DNA of 64,000 nt, taken from Tsuneonella sp. CC-YZS046 (GTDB lineage Bacteria > Pseudomonadota > Alphaproteobacteria > Sphingomonadales > Sphingomonadaceae). Position 1 is the first letter of the stretch. Each line of letters opens with the position of its first letter. This document shows, in pieces, positions 8,797 through 16,800 of the stretch. The DNA lies in assembly GCF_035581365.1 (NCBI RefSeq), contig NZ_CP141590.1:3282001-3346000 (forward strand), read 5' to 3'. The notes beneath the pieces are model-generated. The model was given only the letters and a program-made list of their open reading frames with translations. It made no database searches and was not told the origin of the DNA. The position numbers and the translations under genes are program-made.

Positions 8797-8900
8797 TCGT
8801 CATCCTCGTGCAAACGGGGAGCCAGCTACAACCTTGCCCTGGATTCCCGCTTGCCCGAAGGGCAGTTTATCCTGAGCCAGTCGAAGGGCGGGAATGACGA
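8797..8900. repeat. MITE/REP-like element 2
   Basis: The element begins TCGTCATCC and ends GGAATGACGA. It carries GGATTCCCGC towards the middle and CCCGAAGGGCAGTTTATC near the right end, shared with element 1 about 190 nt away. It ends 17 nt beyond the stop of the M14 carboxypeptidase gene (which reads leftward toward it), so it could serve as that gene's 3' stabiliser. Confidence 0.65.
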
Positions 8901-8916
8901 AAGGATGTATGTCCAT

Positions 8917-10059
8917 TCAGCTCGCTTCCCGCCCCTCCAGCCACTCCGCCAGGGCGGCGAGGCAATCGCGCCCCAGCAAGGCCGAGCGTTCCGCGCTCCA
9001 GCCCTGGGCCGGGTCCGGCAGGTCGCGATTGTCCTTGAACGGCATTTCCAGCGTCATGGCGACGCAGCCGAAGCGTTCCGCCAGCTGGTTGGTCGACATG
9101 GTGAGATTGGCCTTGCCCGCGGGCGCCCGGGGATAGCCCAGCTCCGTCTGGAAATCGGCGGTGCGCCGCTTCAATATCCGCTGGTAGCGATAGAAGCCCT
9201 CGCCCTGCTCGTCCTGCCACGACGGAATGCCCTCGAAGCCGGCCAGGAAAACGGCGGGGATCGCCTCGTCCCCATGCACGTCCATCGCGAAATCGACCCC
9301 GGTTTCGTCCATCGCATCGCGGATCGCCAGCACTTCCGGCGAGCGTTCCGCGCTCGGCTCGTGCCATTCGCGGTTGAGGTTCACCCCCGCCGCATTGGTG
9401 CGCAGATGCCCCCGGCGCGAACCGTCCGGATTGCAATTGGGCACCAGATGCAGGCGGCATTTCCGGCGCAGCACCCGGCCGACGGGATTGGCCGGATCGG
9501 TCAGGCAATCGAGCGCCCCTTCCATCCACCATTCGGCCATGGTTTCCCCCGGATGCTGGCGGGCATAGAGCCAGACCTGCACCGTTCCTTCGCCCATTTC
9601 CAGGCAGTCGATCGGCTGGCCGTCCAGGCTGGTGCCGAGGCAGCGATGCGAAACGCCTGCACGCGTGGCGGCCTGGGCCACCAGATCGTGATGCCGTTCC
9701 ATCGAATAGGGCGCGAAATAGGCGAACCACGCGATGTCACCCGCCGGCCGGTGCCGGATGGTCAGCGTGCCGCCGCTTTCGGCCTTGTCATAGGTGCAGT
9801 CCGCCTGCCCCCAATAGTCCCGATCTTCGGAAACCCGGGCGCGGTAGCCCGGCCAGCCCAGCGGATAGGCGGAATCGGCAAGCCCGGTGATCTTGAGTTC
9901 CAGTTCCCGGCCCGCCGCGCCGCTGACCCGGAAATGGAACCACTGGAAGAAGTCGGACTGGTTGTCCTTGCGGATGGCGAGGCTGGCCCGGGCGCCGCCG
10001 ATGGACAGGATTTCGATATTGCCGCTGTCGAACGCGGCATGGATGGCGATGTCGCTCAT
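8917..10059 (-). CDS. M14-family zinc carboxypeptidase (cytosolic CCP-like)
   Basis: The protein is 380 aa. Residues 1-120 form the N-terminal beta domain of cytosolic carboxypeptidase-like enzymes ([40 protein letters not shown]). The peptidase domain supplies zinc ligands in [12 protein letters not shown] (HxxE) and in MDVHGDE (His), the [21 protein letters not shown] substrate-binding region, and the general-base Glu in TLEMPFKDN. There is no signal peptide, so it acts in the cytoplasm; the substrate is unknown. Its start ATG overlaps the stop of the upstream DUF4136 gene by 4 nt, so the two are translated from one mRNA. Confidence 0.88.
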   Translation of the reverse strand: MSDIAIHAAFDSGNIEILSIGGARASLAIRKDNQSDFFQWFHFRVSGAAGRELELKITGLADSAYPLGWPGYRARVSEDRDYWGQADCTYDKAESGGTLTIRHRPAGDIAWFAYFAPYSMERHHDLVAQAATRAGVSHRCLGTSLDGQPIDCLEMGEGTVQVWLYARQHPGETMAEWWMEGALDCLTDPANPVGRVLRRKCRLHLVPNCNPDGSRRGHLRTNAAGVNLNREWHEPSAERSPEVLAIRDAMDETGVDFAMDVHGDEAIPAVFLAGFEGIPSWQDEQGEGFYRYQRILKRRTADFQTELGYPRAPAGKANLTMSTNQLAERFGCVAMTLEMPFKDNRDLPDPAQGWSAERSALLGRDCLAALAEWLEGREAS

Positions 10060-10649
10060 TTGACTTCGATGGTCTCACCCGAATTGCCGGGGAAGCCGGA
10101 AAACAGGGCTTCCGCCATCTTCGCCGCGCCGAGCTGGGTTCCGGCCAGCGGCGAGGATGCCTTGACGGTGAAATTGGCCCGGCCTTCCCAGATCGTCCGC
10201 CCGCTCGCGCGGTCGCGGATCTGCACGCCCAGTTCGGTCGTCACCTGCTCCGGCGGCGGGCCGGACAGGTCGATGCCGATTCCCATGCCGACGCCCGAGC
10301 CGTATCCCCCGGTCGAGCCGCCGACGCCGACGCTGACCGGGCTGCCGTCCCGCCCCGGCCGGAAGGCGTTGCGTTGAACCCGCACCAGCGCCACCTGGCC
10401 GCCGCCGCCCGATGCGGTTTCGGTGTAGCCCAGCGCTTCGAGCTGGCGCGCGACCGCGGTCTGGTAGCTGCGCTGCTCCAGCGAGGCCGGGTCCATCCCC
10501 GCCGCCGGTTCCACCGCGATGGTGCCCTTGCCGAGCCGGTCCAGCATGGCCGCATCGTGGAATCGGTTGACTTCGACCGGGCCGACCGGGGCGACGCAGC
10601 CCGCGAGCATGGCCGGGGCCAGCAGTGTGACAAGGACGGAACGTTTCAT
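10056..10649 (-). CDS. DUF4136 lipoprotein
   Basis: The protein is 197 aa with the lipoprotein signal [18 protein letters not shown]. The DUF4136 core follows: [57 protein letters not shown], and the end [15 protein letters not shown] Gly-rich insert ([20 protein letters not shown]) sits where paralogs have a Pro/Tyr/Gly-rich loop. The function is unknown; it is predicted to be anchored in the envelope. The internal ATG with an AGGAG upstream was preferred over the longer frame from 10754. A paralog occurs at 35.2 kb. Confidence 0.82.
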   Translation of the reverse strand: MKRSVLVTLLAPAMLAGCVAPVGPVEVNRFHDAAMLDRLGKGTIAVEPAAGMDPASLEQRSYQTAVARQLEALGYTETASGGGGQVALVRVQRNAFRPGRDGSPVSVGVGGSTGGYGSGVGMGIGIDLSGPPPEQVTTELGVQIRDRASGRTIWEGRANFTVKASSPLAGTQLGAAKMAEALFSGFPGNSGETIEVK

Positions 10650-10756
10650 GGCGGGCGACTCCTCTTCCCGCCTAAGGTGGAGCGCAAGCCGATGCGTTGC
10701 AAGCGCCGCCATGTCATTTACAAAACGGTCTTTCTTTGATGTTATCGGCTCCATCC

Positions 10757-11779
10757 ATGATCCAGAAACTCCCCGTCCTCGTCACCGGTGGCGCCGGCTA
10801 TATCGGCAGCCACGCGGTCCTCGCCCTTGCCGATGCCGGCTGGCCGGTCGCGGTCGTCGACAATCTGTCGACCGGCTTCCGCTTCGCCGTGCCCGAGGGG
10901 GTGCCGCTGTATGAAGGCGATATAGAGGATTCGGCCTTGCTGGCCCGCATCTTCGCGGAGCAGGGCATCGGGGCGATCATGCATTTCGCCGGGTCCATCA
11001 TCGTGCCGGAATCGGTGGAGAACCCGCTCAAATATTATCACAACAACACCGCCAAGAGCCGCGCGCTGATCGAGGCGGCGGTGCGGGGCGGGGTAAGGCA
11101 TGTCATCTTCAGCTCCACCGCCGCGACCTATGGCATCCCGGAAGTATCGCCGGTCAGCGAGGACAGCCCGAAGCAGCCGATCAATCCCTATGGCATGTCG
11201 AAGCTGATGACCGAGATCATGCTGGCCGACACGGCGAAGGCCCATGACCTGAATTTCTGCGCGCTGCGCTATTTCAACGTGGCCGGGGCCGATCCGCAGG
11301 CCCGCTCGGGCCAGTCCACCGCCGGGGCGACCCATCTGATAAAGGTCGCGGTGGAAGCGGCGCTGGGCAAGCGGGATAACGTCGCCGTGTTCGGCACCGA
11401 TTACGACACGCCCGACGGCACCGGGGTGCGTGATTACATCCATGTCTCCGATCTGGCCGCCGCGCATGTGCTGGCGCTGGAGGCCCTGATCGCACAGCCC
11501 GGCCAGTCGCTCACCATGAATTGCGGCTATGGGCGCGGCTTCTCGGTGCTGGAGGTTCTCGATGCGGTGGACCGGGTGACGAATCGCAAGCTGGAGCGGG
11601 TGATGGGGCCGCGCCGCGCGGGCGATCCCGATTCGCTGATTTCGGACAACCGGCGGATCAGGCAGACCCTGCCGTGGCAGCCGCAACATGCCGATCTCGA
11701 CCGGATCATCGGCCATGCGCTGGCCTGGGAACGGAAGCTGACGGAAATCCGGGCCGCCGAAGCACCGCTCTCCCCATGA
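10757..11779 (+). CDS. galE: UDP-glucose 4-epimerase
   Basis: The protein is 340 aa, the full length for GalE. The NAD-binding motif TGGAGYIGSHAVLAL is at the N-terminus. The catalytic pair is Ser/Thr in FSSTAATYG and YxxxK in PYGMSKLMTE. The sugar-nucleotide-binding block LRYFNVAGADPQARSGQ is present. It interconverts UDP-glucose and UDP-galactose for envelope polysaccharide and galactose metabolism. It is divergent from the DUF4136 gene across about 107 nt. The ATG at MIQKLPVLVTGG starts directly before the Rossmann strand. Confidence 0.94.
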   Translation: MIQKLPVLVTGGAGYIGSHAVLALADAGWPVAVVDNLSTGFRFAVPEGVPLYEGDIEDSALLARIFAEQGIGAIMHFAGSIIVPESVENPLKYYHNNTAKSRALIEAAVRGGVRHVIFSSTAATYGIPEVSPVSEDSPKQPINPYGMSKLMTEIMLADTAKAHDLNFCALRYFNVAGADPQARSGQSTAGATHLIKVAVEAALGKRDNVAVFGTDYDTPDGTGVRDYIHVSDLAAAHVLALEALIAQPGQSLTMNCGYGRGFSVLEVLDAVDRVTNRKLERVMGPRRAGDPDSLISDNRRIRQTLPWQPQHADLDRIIGHALAWERKLTEIRAAEAPLSP

Positions 11780-11905
11780 TATTGCCGGTTTTGCGGCGCC
11801 CCCTGGGCTTTCCGGTTGACTTCGCCGGGCCTCGCCCGTAACGGGCCGGGCTTGTTATTTCCGCTTCGGGAGTTTCCCCGTGGCTCAATGATCTGGACTG
11901 AAACG

Positions 11906-12031
11906 ATGAAGATCCGCAACAGCCTCAAGTCGCTCAAGGACCGCCACCGGGACAACCGCGTGATTCGCCGCCGTGGCCGGACCTATGTGATCAACAAGAC
12001 CAACCGCCGCTTCAAGGCGCGCCAGGGTTGA
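11906..12031 (+). CDS. rpmJ: 50S ribosomal protein L36 (zinc-free form)
   Basis: The protein is 41 aa, [20 protein letters not shown] plus a basic tail ending RRFKARQG. It has no cysteines, so this is the C-minus (YkgO-type) L36 that does not hold zinc, normal in alphaproteobacteria. It is a single-gene unit followed by a strong intrinsic terminator. The longer frame from 11816 is untranslated leader. Confidence 0.95.
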   Translation: MKIRNSLKSLKDRHRDNRVIRRRGRTYVINKTNRRFKARQG

Positions 12032-12076
12032 AGCCCGCCATGCCGCGATTCGTTCGCGGTGGCGATGAAGCACGAG

Positions 12077-12103
12077 GCCCCTGCGAAAGCGGGGGCTTTT
12101 GTT
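12077..12103 (+). terminator. Intrinsic terminator of rpmJ
   Basis: The arms GCCCCTGC and GCGGGGGC form an 8-bp stem closed by a GAAA tetraloop, followed by TTTTGTTAT. This is a textbook factor-independent terminator 45 nt after the rpmJ stop. The putative start codon of the HAD gene follows immediately. Confidence 0.85.
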
Positions 12104-12778
12104 ATGTCCGCTAGAGTGATTTCGAAGCAGGTGGAATCACTTGCCGACCCGGAAATCACGGAGAACAGGCAAATTCCGGTCGCGGTCGTCTTCGATGTCG
12201 GGCGGGTTCTGTTCGATTGGGACCTGCGCTGCCTTTACCGGCAGTTGATCGACGATCCGGCGCAAGTGGAATGGTTCGTGACCCATGTGGTCAGCGAGCG
12301 ATGGCACCACCAGCATGACGAAGGCCGCGACTTGGAAGAGATGGTGGCGGAACGGATCGGGCAATTCCCCGATCACGCCCATCTGATCCAGGCCTATGCC
12401 ACCCGCTTCAATGATACCATTCCCGGCCCGGTCGCGGGCACGGCCGTTCTGGTCGAGCGGCTGGCGGCAGCCGGCGTGCCCTTATTCGCCGTGACCAATT
12501 TCGCCGACCGCTTCTGGCGGGAATTCCGCCCGCTGCATTCGGTGTTCGATCATTTCCGCGACATCGTGGTGTCGGGCACGGAGAAGCTGGCCAAGCCCGA
12601 TCCGGCGATCTTCCGCCTCGCCGAACGCCGCTTCGGCCATGCCCCGGGGGAATTGTTCTTCATCGACGACAATGCGGCCAATGTCGCGGCGGCCGGGAAT
12701 TGCGGCTGGCAGGCATGGCAGTTCACGGATGCCGCCGCGCTGGAGCGGGAATTGATCGCGCGCGGATTGCTGGATTGA
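12104..12778 (+). CDS. HAD-family hydrolase (haloacid dehalogenase/epoxide hydrolase-like)
   Basis: From the chosen ATG the protein is 224 aa. HAD motif I appears as VVFDVGRVLFDWD, where the nucleophile Asp is followed by VG rather than the usual VGG/MDG. Motif II lies in LFAVTNFADRFW, motif III in GTEKLAKPDPAIF, and motif IV in ELFFIDDNAANVAAA. The substrate is unknown; relatives remove phosphate or halide from small molecules. The first about 23 residues (up to ENRQIP) are encoded by a dispersed repeat, and no in-frame ATG exists between the repeat and the HAD core. The start therefore lies in or just before the repeat; GTG codons within it are alternatives. Confidence 0.83.
   Translation: MSARVISKQVESLADPEITENRQIPVAVVFDVGRVLFDWDLRCLYRQLIDDPAQVEWFVTHVVSERWHHQHDEGRDLEEMVAERIGQFPDHAHLIQAYATRFNDTIPGPVAGTAVLVERLAAAGVPLFAVTNFADRFWREFRPLHSVFDHFRDIVVSGTEKLAKPDPAIFRLAERRFGHAPGELFFIDDNAANVAAAGNCGWQAWQFTDAAALERELIARGLLD
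12111..12177 (+). repeat. Copy B of the dispersed palindromic repeat
   Basis: The copy runs from CTAGAGTGATTTCGAAGCAG to AACAGGCAAATTCC. It is about 88% identical over 67 nt to copy C at 26.8 kb by eye. Here it lies inside the N-terminus of the HAD gene and is translated in frame. Confidence 0.8.
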
Positions 12779-12932
12779 CCGGCGGGCGGACCCGGCCGCG
12801 CGCCGAGTCTCATTGCCGTTCCGGCCGTCCGGCATTATCTGGCAGCAAGCCTGTGCGTTTGCGTTCGATCAATGACCGGACCGGCGCGAAGCTGCCTTTT
12901 GGCCGGAGCAACCGTGCCGGGGAGGATATTCG

Positions 12933-13343
12933 GTGATGAAAGCGAAATGGATGAAATTCACTGCCGCGCCCATGCTGGCCGCCTGTGCGTGCCTTTCCGC
13001 ATCCGGCCCGGCCCTTGCGCAAAGTGAGGAAGAAGAAGCCGAAGCGCAGGAGATCGTGATTATCGCGCCAAGGCCGATCACGACCGAGACATCGGAGAAC
13101 GTCCCGGGCGGGCGCAAGGAGGCGGTGATCTCGCTCAAGATGGTCGCGCAATATTCCGATCTCGACCTTGCCAAGCCGGACGATGCGGAGCGGCTGATGG
13201 TCCGCATCCATTCGGTCGCGCGCGACGCCTGCAAATATCTTGACCGGCTCTACCCCCTCGATCCCGACCCGGATTGCGAGAGAAGAGCAGTTGCGGATGC
13301 GAAGCCCCAGGTGGAGAAGGCGATCGCCGCCGCTGCCCGCTGA
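12933..13343 (+). CDS. UrcA family protein
   Basis: The protein is about 136 aa with a Sec signal peptide (LAACACLSASGPALA-Q). It is followed by the UrcA pattern: two internal features, SLKMVAQYSDLDLAKPDDAERL and a Cys pair (RDACKYLDRLYPLDPDPDCERRAV) predicted to form a disulfide. UrcA proteins are small secreted proteins of unknown function common in sphingomonads and Caulobacter. The start is a GTG at 12933 or the adjacent ATG at 12936, with GGGGAGG about 10 nt upstream. It is convergent with yifB, with 9 nt between. Confidence 0.8.
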   Translation: MMKAKWMKFTAAPMLAACACLSASGPALAQSEEEEAEAQEIVIIAPRPITTETSENVPGGRKEAVISLKMVAQYSDLDLAKPDDAERLMVRIHSVARDACKYLDRLYPLDPDPDCERRAVADAKPQVEKAIAAAAR

Positions 13344-13352
13344 CCGGCGCGA

Positions 13353-14873
13353 TCACGCTCTCGGGGCCTGTCTCCGGTAACTCAGCGCTTCGGCCACATG
13401 AATCCGCGTGACCTGCGCGGAGCCGGCCAGATCGGCGATGGTGCGGGCCACGCGCAGGATGCGGGTGTAGCCGCGAGCCGATAGCCGCATCGCTTCCGCC
13501 GCCTGCATCAGCAACTGGCGGCCCGGCTCGTCCGGGGTGGCATGAATGTCCAGGGCATCGCCTGCCAGCTCCGCGTTGGAGCGCATCGCGGTGCCTTCCA
13601 GCCGCGCGGTCTGGATGGACCGGGCGGCTGCCACCCGCGCCGCCACTTCGGCGGAGCCTTCCGCCGGCGGAGGCAGGGCAAGATCGGCGGCGCTGACCGG
13701 CTCCACCTCCACATGCAGGTCGATCCGGTCGAGCAGCGGGCCGGATACCTTGCCCTGATAATCGGCGGCGCAGCGCGGCGCGCGGCTGCAGGCCAGCGCC
13801 GGATCGCCGAGATGGCCGCAGCGGCAGGGATTCATCGCGGCGACAAGCTGGACCCGGGCGGGATAGGTTACATGCGCATTGGCGCGGGCGACGCTGACTT
13901 CGCCGCTCTCCAGCGGCTGGCGCAGCGAATCCAGCACAGCCCGCTGGAACTCGGGCAGCTCGTCGAGGAAGAGGACGCCCAGATGGGCAAGGCTGACTTC
14001 GCCGGGCCGCACCCGCAAGCCGCCGCCGGTCAGCGCGGCCATCGAGGCGGAATGATGCGGCGCGCGATAGGGCCGGCTGCGGCTGATCCAGCCGTCATCG
14101 AGGTTGCCGGCCACCGAGGCGATCATGGACACTTCCAGCGCTTCGGAAGGGGTCAGTTCCGGCAGGATGCCCGGCAGGCAGCTTGCCAGCAGCGATTTGC
14201 CCGCGCCGGGCGGGCCGACCATCAGCAGATTGTGCCCGCCTGCCGCCGCGATTTCCAAGGCGCGCCTGGCGGTTTCCTGCCCCTTCACCTGCCGCAGGTC
14301 CGGCCCCGGCACTGTGGGCCGCACTTGCCCCGGTTGCGGCGCCGGCAGGCTCTGCGTGCCCTTGAGGTGATTGAGCAGCGAGACGAGGTTGGGCGCCGCG
14401 CAGACCGCGATCCCGCTGGCCCAGCACGCTTCCGCCCCTTGCGCCGAGGGGCAGATCAGCCCCTTCTCGGCCTCGCTGGCATGAATCGCCGCGAGCAATA
14501 CGCCGGGCGAGGCGACGATCCGCCCATCCAGCGAAAGCTCGCCCACCGCGATCCAGTCGGTCAATTGCTCCGCATCGGTCACGCCCATGGCGGCCAGCAG
14601 GGCCAGCGCGATCGGCAAGTCGTAATGCGATCCTTCCTTGGGCAGGTCCGCCGGAGAGAGGTTGATGGTGATGCGCTTGGGCGGAAGGGCAAGCCCCATG
14701 GCCGCCAGCGCCGCCTGAACCCGTTCCCGGCTTTCCCCCACCGCCTTGTCCGGCAGGCCGACGATGGCGAAACGCGGCAGGCCCGCCGCGACCTGGCATT
14801 GCACTTCCACCGCGCGCGCTTCCAGCCCGAGATAGGCCACCGTTGAAACCAATGCGACCACGCTGCTCCCCAA
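13353..14873 (-). CDS. YifB/ComM-family Mg-chelatase-like AAA ATPase
   Basis: The protein is 506 aa with the three-part YifB/ComM layout. The ChlI N-terminal domain has the start VVALVSTVAYLGLEARAVEV and GLPRFAIVGLPDKAVGESRE. The AAA domain has Walker A GPPGAGKS near residues 220-227 and Walker B VLFLDELPEF. A C-terminal Mg_chelatase_C domain ends in RTIADLAGSAQVTRIHVAEAL. ComM is a hexameric branch-migration helicase in transformable species, so a DNA-processing role is likely. It is divergent from the ClpP-like gene. Confidence 0.9.
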   Translation of the reverse strand: MGSSVVALVSTVAYLGLEARAVEVQCQVAAGLPRFAIVGLPDKAVGESRERVQAALAAMGLALPPKRITINLSPADLPKEGSHYDLPIALALLAAMGVTDAEQLTDWIAVGELSLDGRIVASPGVLLAAIHASEAEKGLICPSAQGAEACWASGIAVCAAPNLVSLLNHLKGTQSLPAPQPGQVRPTVPGPDLRQVKGQETARRALEIAAAGGHNLLMVGPPGAGKSLLASCLPGILPELTPSEALEVSMIASVAGNLDDGWISRSRPYRAPHHSASMAALTGGGLRVRPGEVSLAHLGVLFLDELPEFQRAVLDSLRQPLESGEVSVARANAHVTYPARVQLVAAMNPCRCGHLGDPALACSRAPRCAADYQGKVSGPLLDRIDLHVEVEPVSAADLALPPPAEGSAEVAARVAAARSIQTARLEGTAMRSNAELAGDALDIHATPDEPGRQLLMQAAEAMRLSARGYTRILRVARTIADLAGSAQVTRIHVAEALSYRRQAPRA

Positions 14874-15024
14874 CCCCCTGATTCATCATGAAGATAGAGC
14901 TTCCGCCGGCGCTGTCGAGGGCGAGTTGGCCCGGATTGGAGCAAGGCGTTAACGCTTCCCGTTAGGGCGATGCCAACCGCATTGATTGGGGTTTGTGTTA
15001 CGCGCGGCGGGCGACAATCGCATC

Positions 15025-15768
15025 ATGCCACGGCTTGCGATTCCGAACCTCCGGCCTTTCCTGACGGCGATCATGGTGGCCATGCTGGCCGCCCTTGCCT
15101 CGCCGCTTCATGCGGAGATGGCGGCGGGGCGCGATGCCGCCGCCGGCGCCTCCCAGCGGCACGGGGTCGCCAGCTATGGCCCCTTCACGGTGCTCGATCC
15201 GCGCACGGCGATCCTGACGGCGGTGACGGACGAGGATTCGCCCGCCCAGTTTGCCGCCATGCTTCGGGATTTCCCGGCGCTTTCCACGCTGGCGCTGGTG
15301 GAATGTCCGGGCACCTATGACGATCGCGCCAATCTCCAGTTGGGCCGCATGATCCGGGCGGCTGGGCTCGCCATTCATGTGCCTGCGGGCGGATCGGTGC
15401 GATCCGGAGCGGTCGAGCTGGTGTTTGCGGGCACCGCGCTGCGGATCGACGATGGCGCGGAATTCGCGGTTCATGCCTGGGCCGACGAGGATGGACTGGA
15501 AGCCAGCGACTATCCCGCCGATGCGCAGGAAAACTCCAAATATCTTGCCTATTACCGGGAGATGGGCATGGCTCCGCAGCGAGCCGAGGCATTCTATGCC
15601 ATGACCAATTCGGTGCCGTTCGAGCGGGCGCGCTGGTTCGGCGCCGCCGAAATGCGGCAATGGGTGATCGAAGGGCGCGCGGATTATGCGATGGAACGCA
15701 AGCCGGAACAGCCTGTATCAGGCGAAGCCGCGCTTGCGCATCTTGACTCGGAGCCCGTGCTCCATTAA
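15025..15768 (+). CDS. Predicted periplasmic ClpP/crotonase-like protein (COG3904-like)
   Basis: The protein is 247 aa from the ATG at MPRLAIPNLRPFL, with a signal peptide ending near SPLHA. The layout recalls COG3904: an STLALVECPGTYDDRANLQL strand/turn, then LGRMIRAAGLAIHVPAGGSV, then SGAVELVFAGTALRI in the place of the Ser-containing helix, then AEFAVHAWADEDG, and a tail AMTNSVPFERARWFGAAEMRQW. The usual SAC nucleophile context is replaced by VRSGAVEL, so it is unclear whether a serine protease activity remains. The TTG at 14986 is a less likely start. Confidence 0.5.
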   Translation: MPRLAIPNLRPFLTAIMVAMLAALASPLHAEMAAGRDAAAGASQRHGVASYGPFTVLDPRTAILTAVTDEDSPAQFAAMLRDFPALSTLALVECPGTYDDRANLQLGRMIRAAGLAIHVPAGGSVRSGAVELVFAGTALRIDDGAEFAVHAWADEDGLEASDYPADAQENSKYLAYYREMGMAPQRAEAFYAMTNSVPFERARWFGAAEMRQWVIEGRADYAMERKPEQPVSGEAALAHLDSEPVLH

Positions 15769-15868
15769 CCGCGCCCACCGATGGCGGTCGCCCGCGTGGC
15801 GGCCCTTTTTGTTCGCGCTGTCCTTGCTCTTGGCGGGGCCGGTGCAGGAAATTTACTAGAGGTAAGCG

Positions 15869-16003
15869 ATGAAGCGCACTTTCCAGCCCAGCAATCTCGT
15901 GCGCAAGCGGCGTCACGGTTTCCGCGCGCGTATGGCCACTGTCGGCGGCCGCAAGGTGCTTCGCGCCCGCCGTGCGCGCGGCCGCGGCAAGCTGTCCGCC
16001 TGA
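15869..16003 (+). CDS. rpmH: 50S ribosomal protein L34
   Basis: The protein is 44 aa: [20 protein letters not shown] followed by [20 protein letters not shown] and KLSA. It is a perfect L34 and too short for most gene finders. GAGGTAA lies just upstream of the ATG. It is the first gene of the conserved rpmH-rnpA-yidD-yidC-engB cluster. Confidence 0.98.
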   Translation: MKRTFQPSNLVRKRRHGFRARMATVGGRKVLRARRARGRGKLSA

Positions 16004-16132
16004 GGATTTTGAAAGCGTCGAAGCGGGTGGCGTGAACACGCCGCCCTCGCGCTTGGTTCCGGCCTTTTTCTGCTTCCAGCGCTTTCGTGGTCGATATGAT
16101 CCGGGCGCCGGGAGCAGGAAAGGGCCGGTTCC

Positions 16133-16155
16133 GCTTCCGGGACGGAAGCATTTCC
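16133..16155 (+). terminator. Possible attenuator between rpmH and rnpA
   Basis: The arms GCTTCCG and CGGAAGC are separated by GGA and followed by ATTTCCTTT, 15 nt before the rnpA start. The stem is short, so it would be a leaky terminator or a processing/translation-control hairpin. It would fit the need for far more L34 than RnpA. Confidence 0.4.
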
Positions 16156-16169
16156 TTTAACGACACACC

Positions 16170-16556
16170 ATGTCGCCGCAACTCACCACGCTGACGCGCC
16201 GCGCCGATTTCCTGGCGGCCAACAAGGGGCTGCGGGTGGCGCGTCCGGGATTCGTGCTGCTGGTGCGGCCCAATGACGGGCATGGCAGCCGCTTCGGCAT
16301 CACCGTCACCAAGCGAATCGGCAATGCGGTGGTCCGCAACCGGATGAAGCGGCGTTTCCGCGCCTTGCTGCGGGATGCGCTGCCACGGGAAGGGCTGGCC
16401 GATCACGATCATGTGCTGATCGGGCGCGAGGGCGGGGTGGAGCGTGACTTCGCCAAGCTGCGCGAGGAATTGTCGGCCGCGCTGGCCCGCGCGACGGCGG
16501 GTAAGGGCGATCCGCCGCGCAAGCCCGGCGGCGGGCGCAGGCGGCCGCGCCGGTGA
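16170..16556 (+). CDS. rnpA: Ribonuclease P protein component
   Basis: The protein is 128 aa and basic. It carries the RnpA signature in the [20 protein letters not shown] region and [14 protein letters not shown]. It binds the catalytic RNase P RNA and assists tRNA 5' maturation. A Pro/Gly/Arg-rich tail ([11 protein letters not shown]) extends beyond the fold. No strong ribosome binding site precedes the ATG. The stop overlaps the GTG start of yidD by 4 nt. Confidence 0.95.
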   Translation: MSPQLTTLTRRADFLAANKGLRVARPGFVLLVRPNDGHGSRFGITVTKRIGNAVVRNRMKRRFRALLRDALPREGLADHDHVLIGREGGVERDFAKLREELSAALARATAGKGDPPRKPGGGRRRPRR

Positions 16557-16762
16557 AGCGGGTTCTCATCCTCATCGCGCGGGCCTGGCAGCTTGGCCCC
16601 TCGCGCATTCTGCCGCCCACCTGCCGCTATGCTCCGTCCTGCTCCGAATATGCGATCCAGGCGATCGAGAAGCATGGTGCGATTAAGGGTGGCTGGCTTG
16701 CCCTCAAGCGTCTATTGCGCTGCCACCCCTGGGGGGGGCACGGTTACGACCCGGTGCCTTGA
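16553..16762 (+). CDS. yidD: Membrane protein insertion efficiency factor
   Basis: The protein is 69 aa from a GTG in the GTGA overlap with rnpA. The family signature [20 protein letters not shown], with its three cysteines, and the end [13 protein letters not shown] are intact. An N-terminal amphipathic helix suits membrane association. YidD is thought to aid YidC-mediated insertion; yidC is the next gene. Confidence 0.96.
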   Translation: MKRVLILIARAWQLGPSRILPPTCRYAPSCSEYAIQAIEKHGAIKGGWLALKRLLRCHPWGGHGYDPVP

Positions 16763-16800
16763 CGGCCGGGAGAGCGACGAGACTCGGATAGGGATCCCAA

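Larger units (their letters stand above)
8252..8916. other. 665-nt gene-free stretch with repeat elements
   Basis: No plausible gene was found. The long plus-strand frame that crosses it has no recognisable protein similarity and continues antisense to the M14 gene. The stretch holds the serpin promoter at its left end and two imperfect palindromic elements described separately. The remainder (8615-8796) has no motif I recognise. Confidence 0.6.

Noticed and set aside
8557-10377. A 606-codon plus-strand open frame
   Set aside because: Its first part lies in repeat elements and the rest is antisense to the M14 and DUF4136 genes, both of which have clear motifs.
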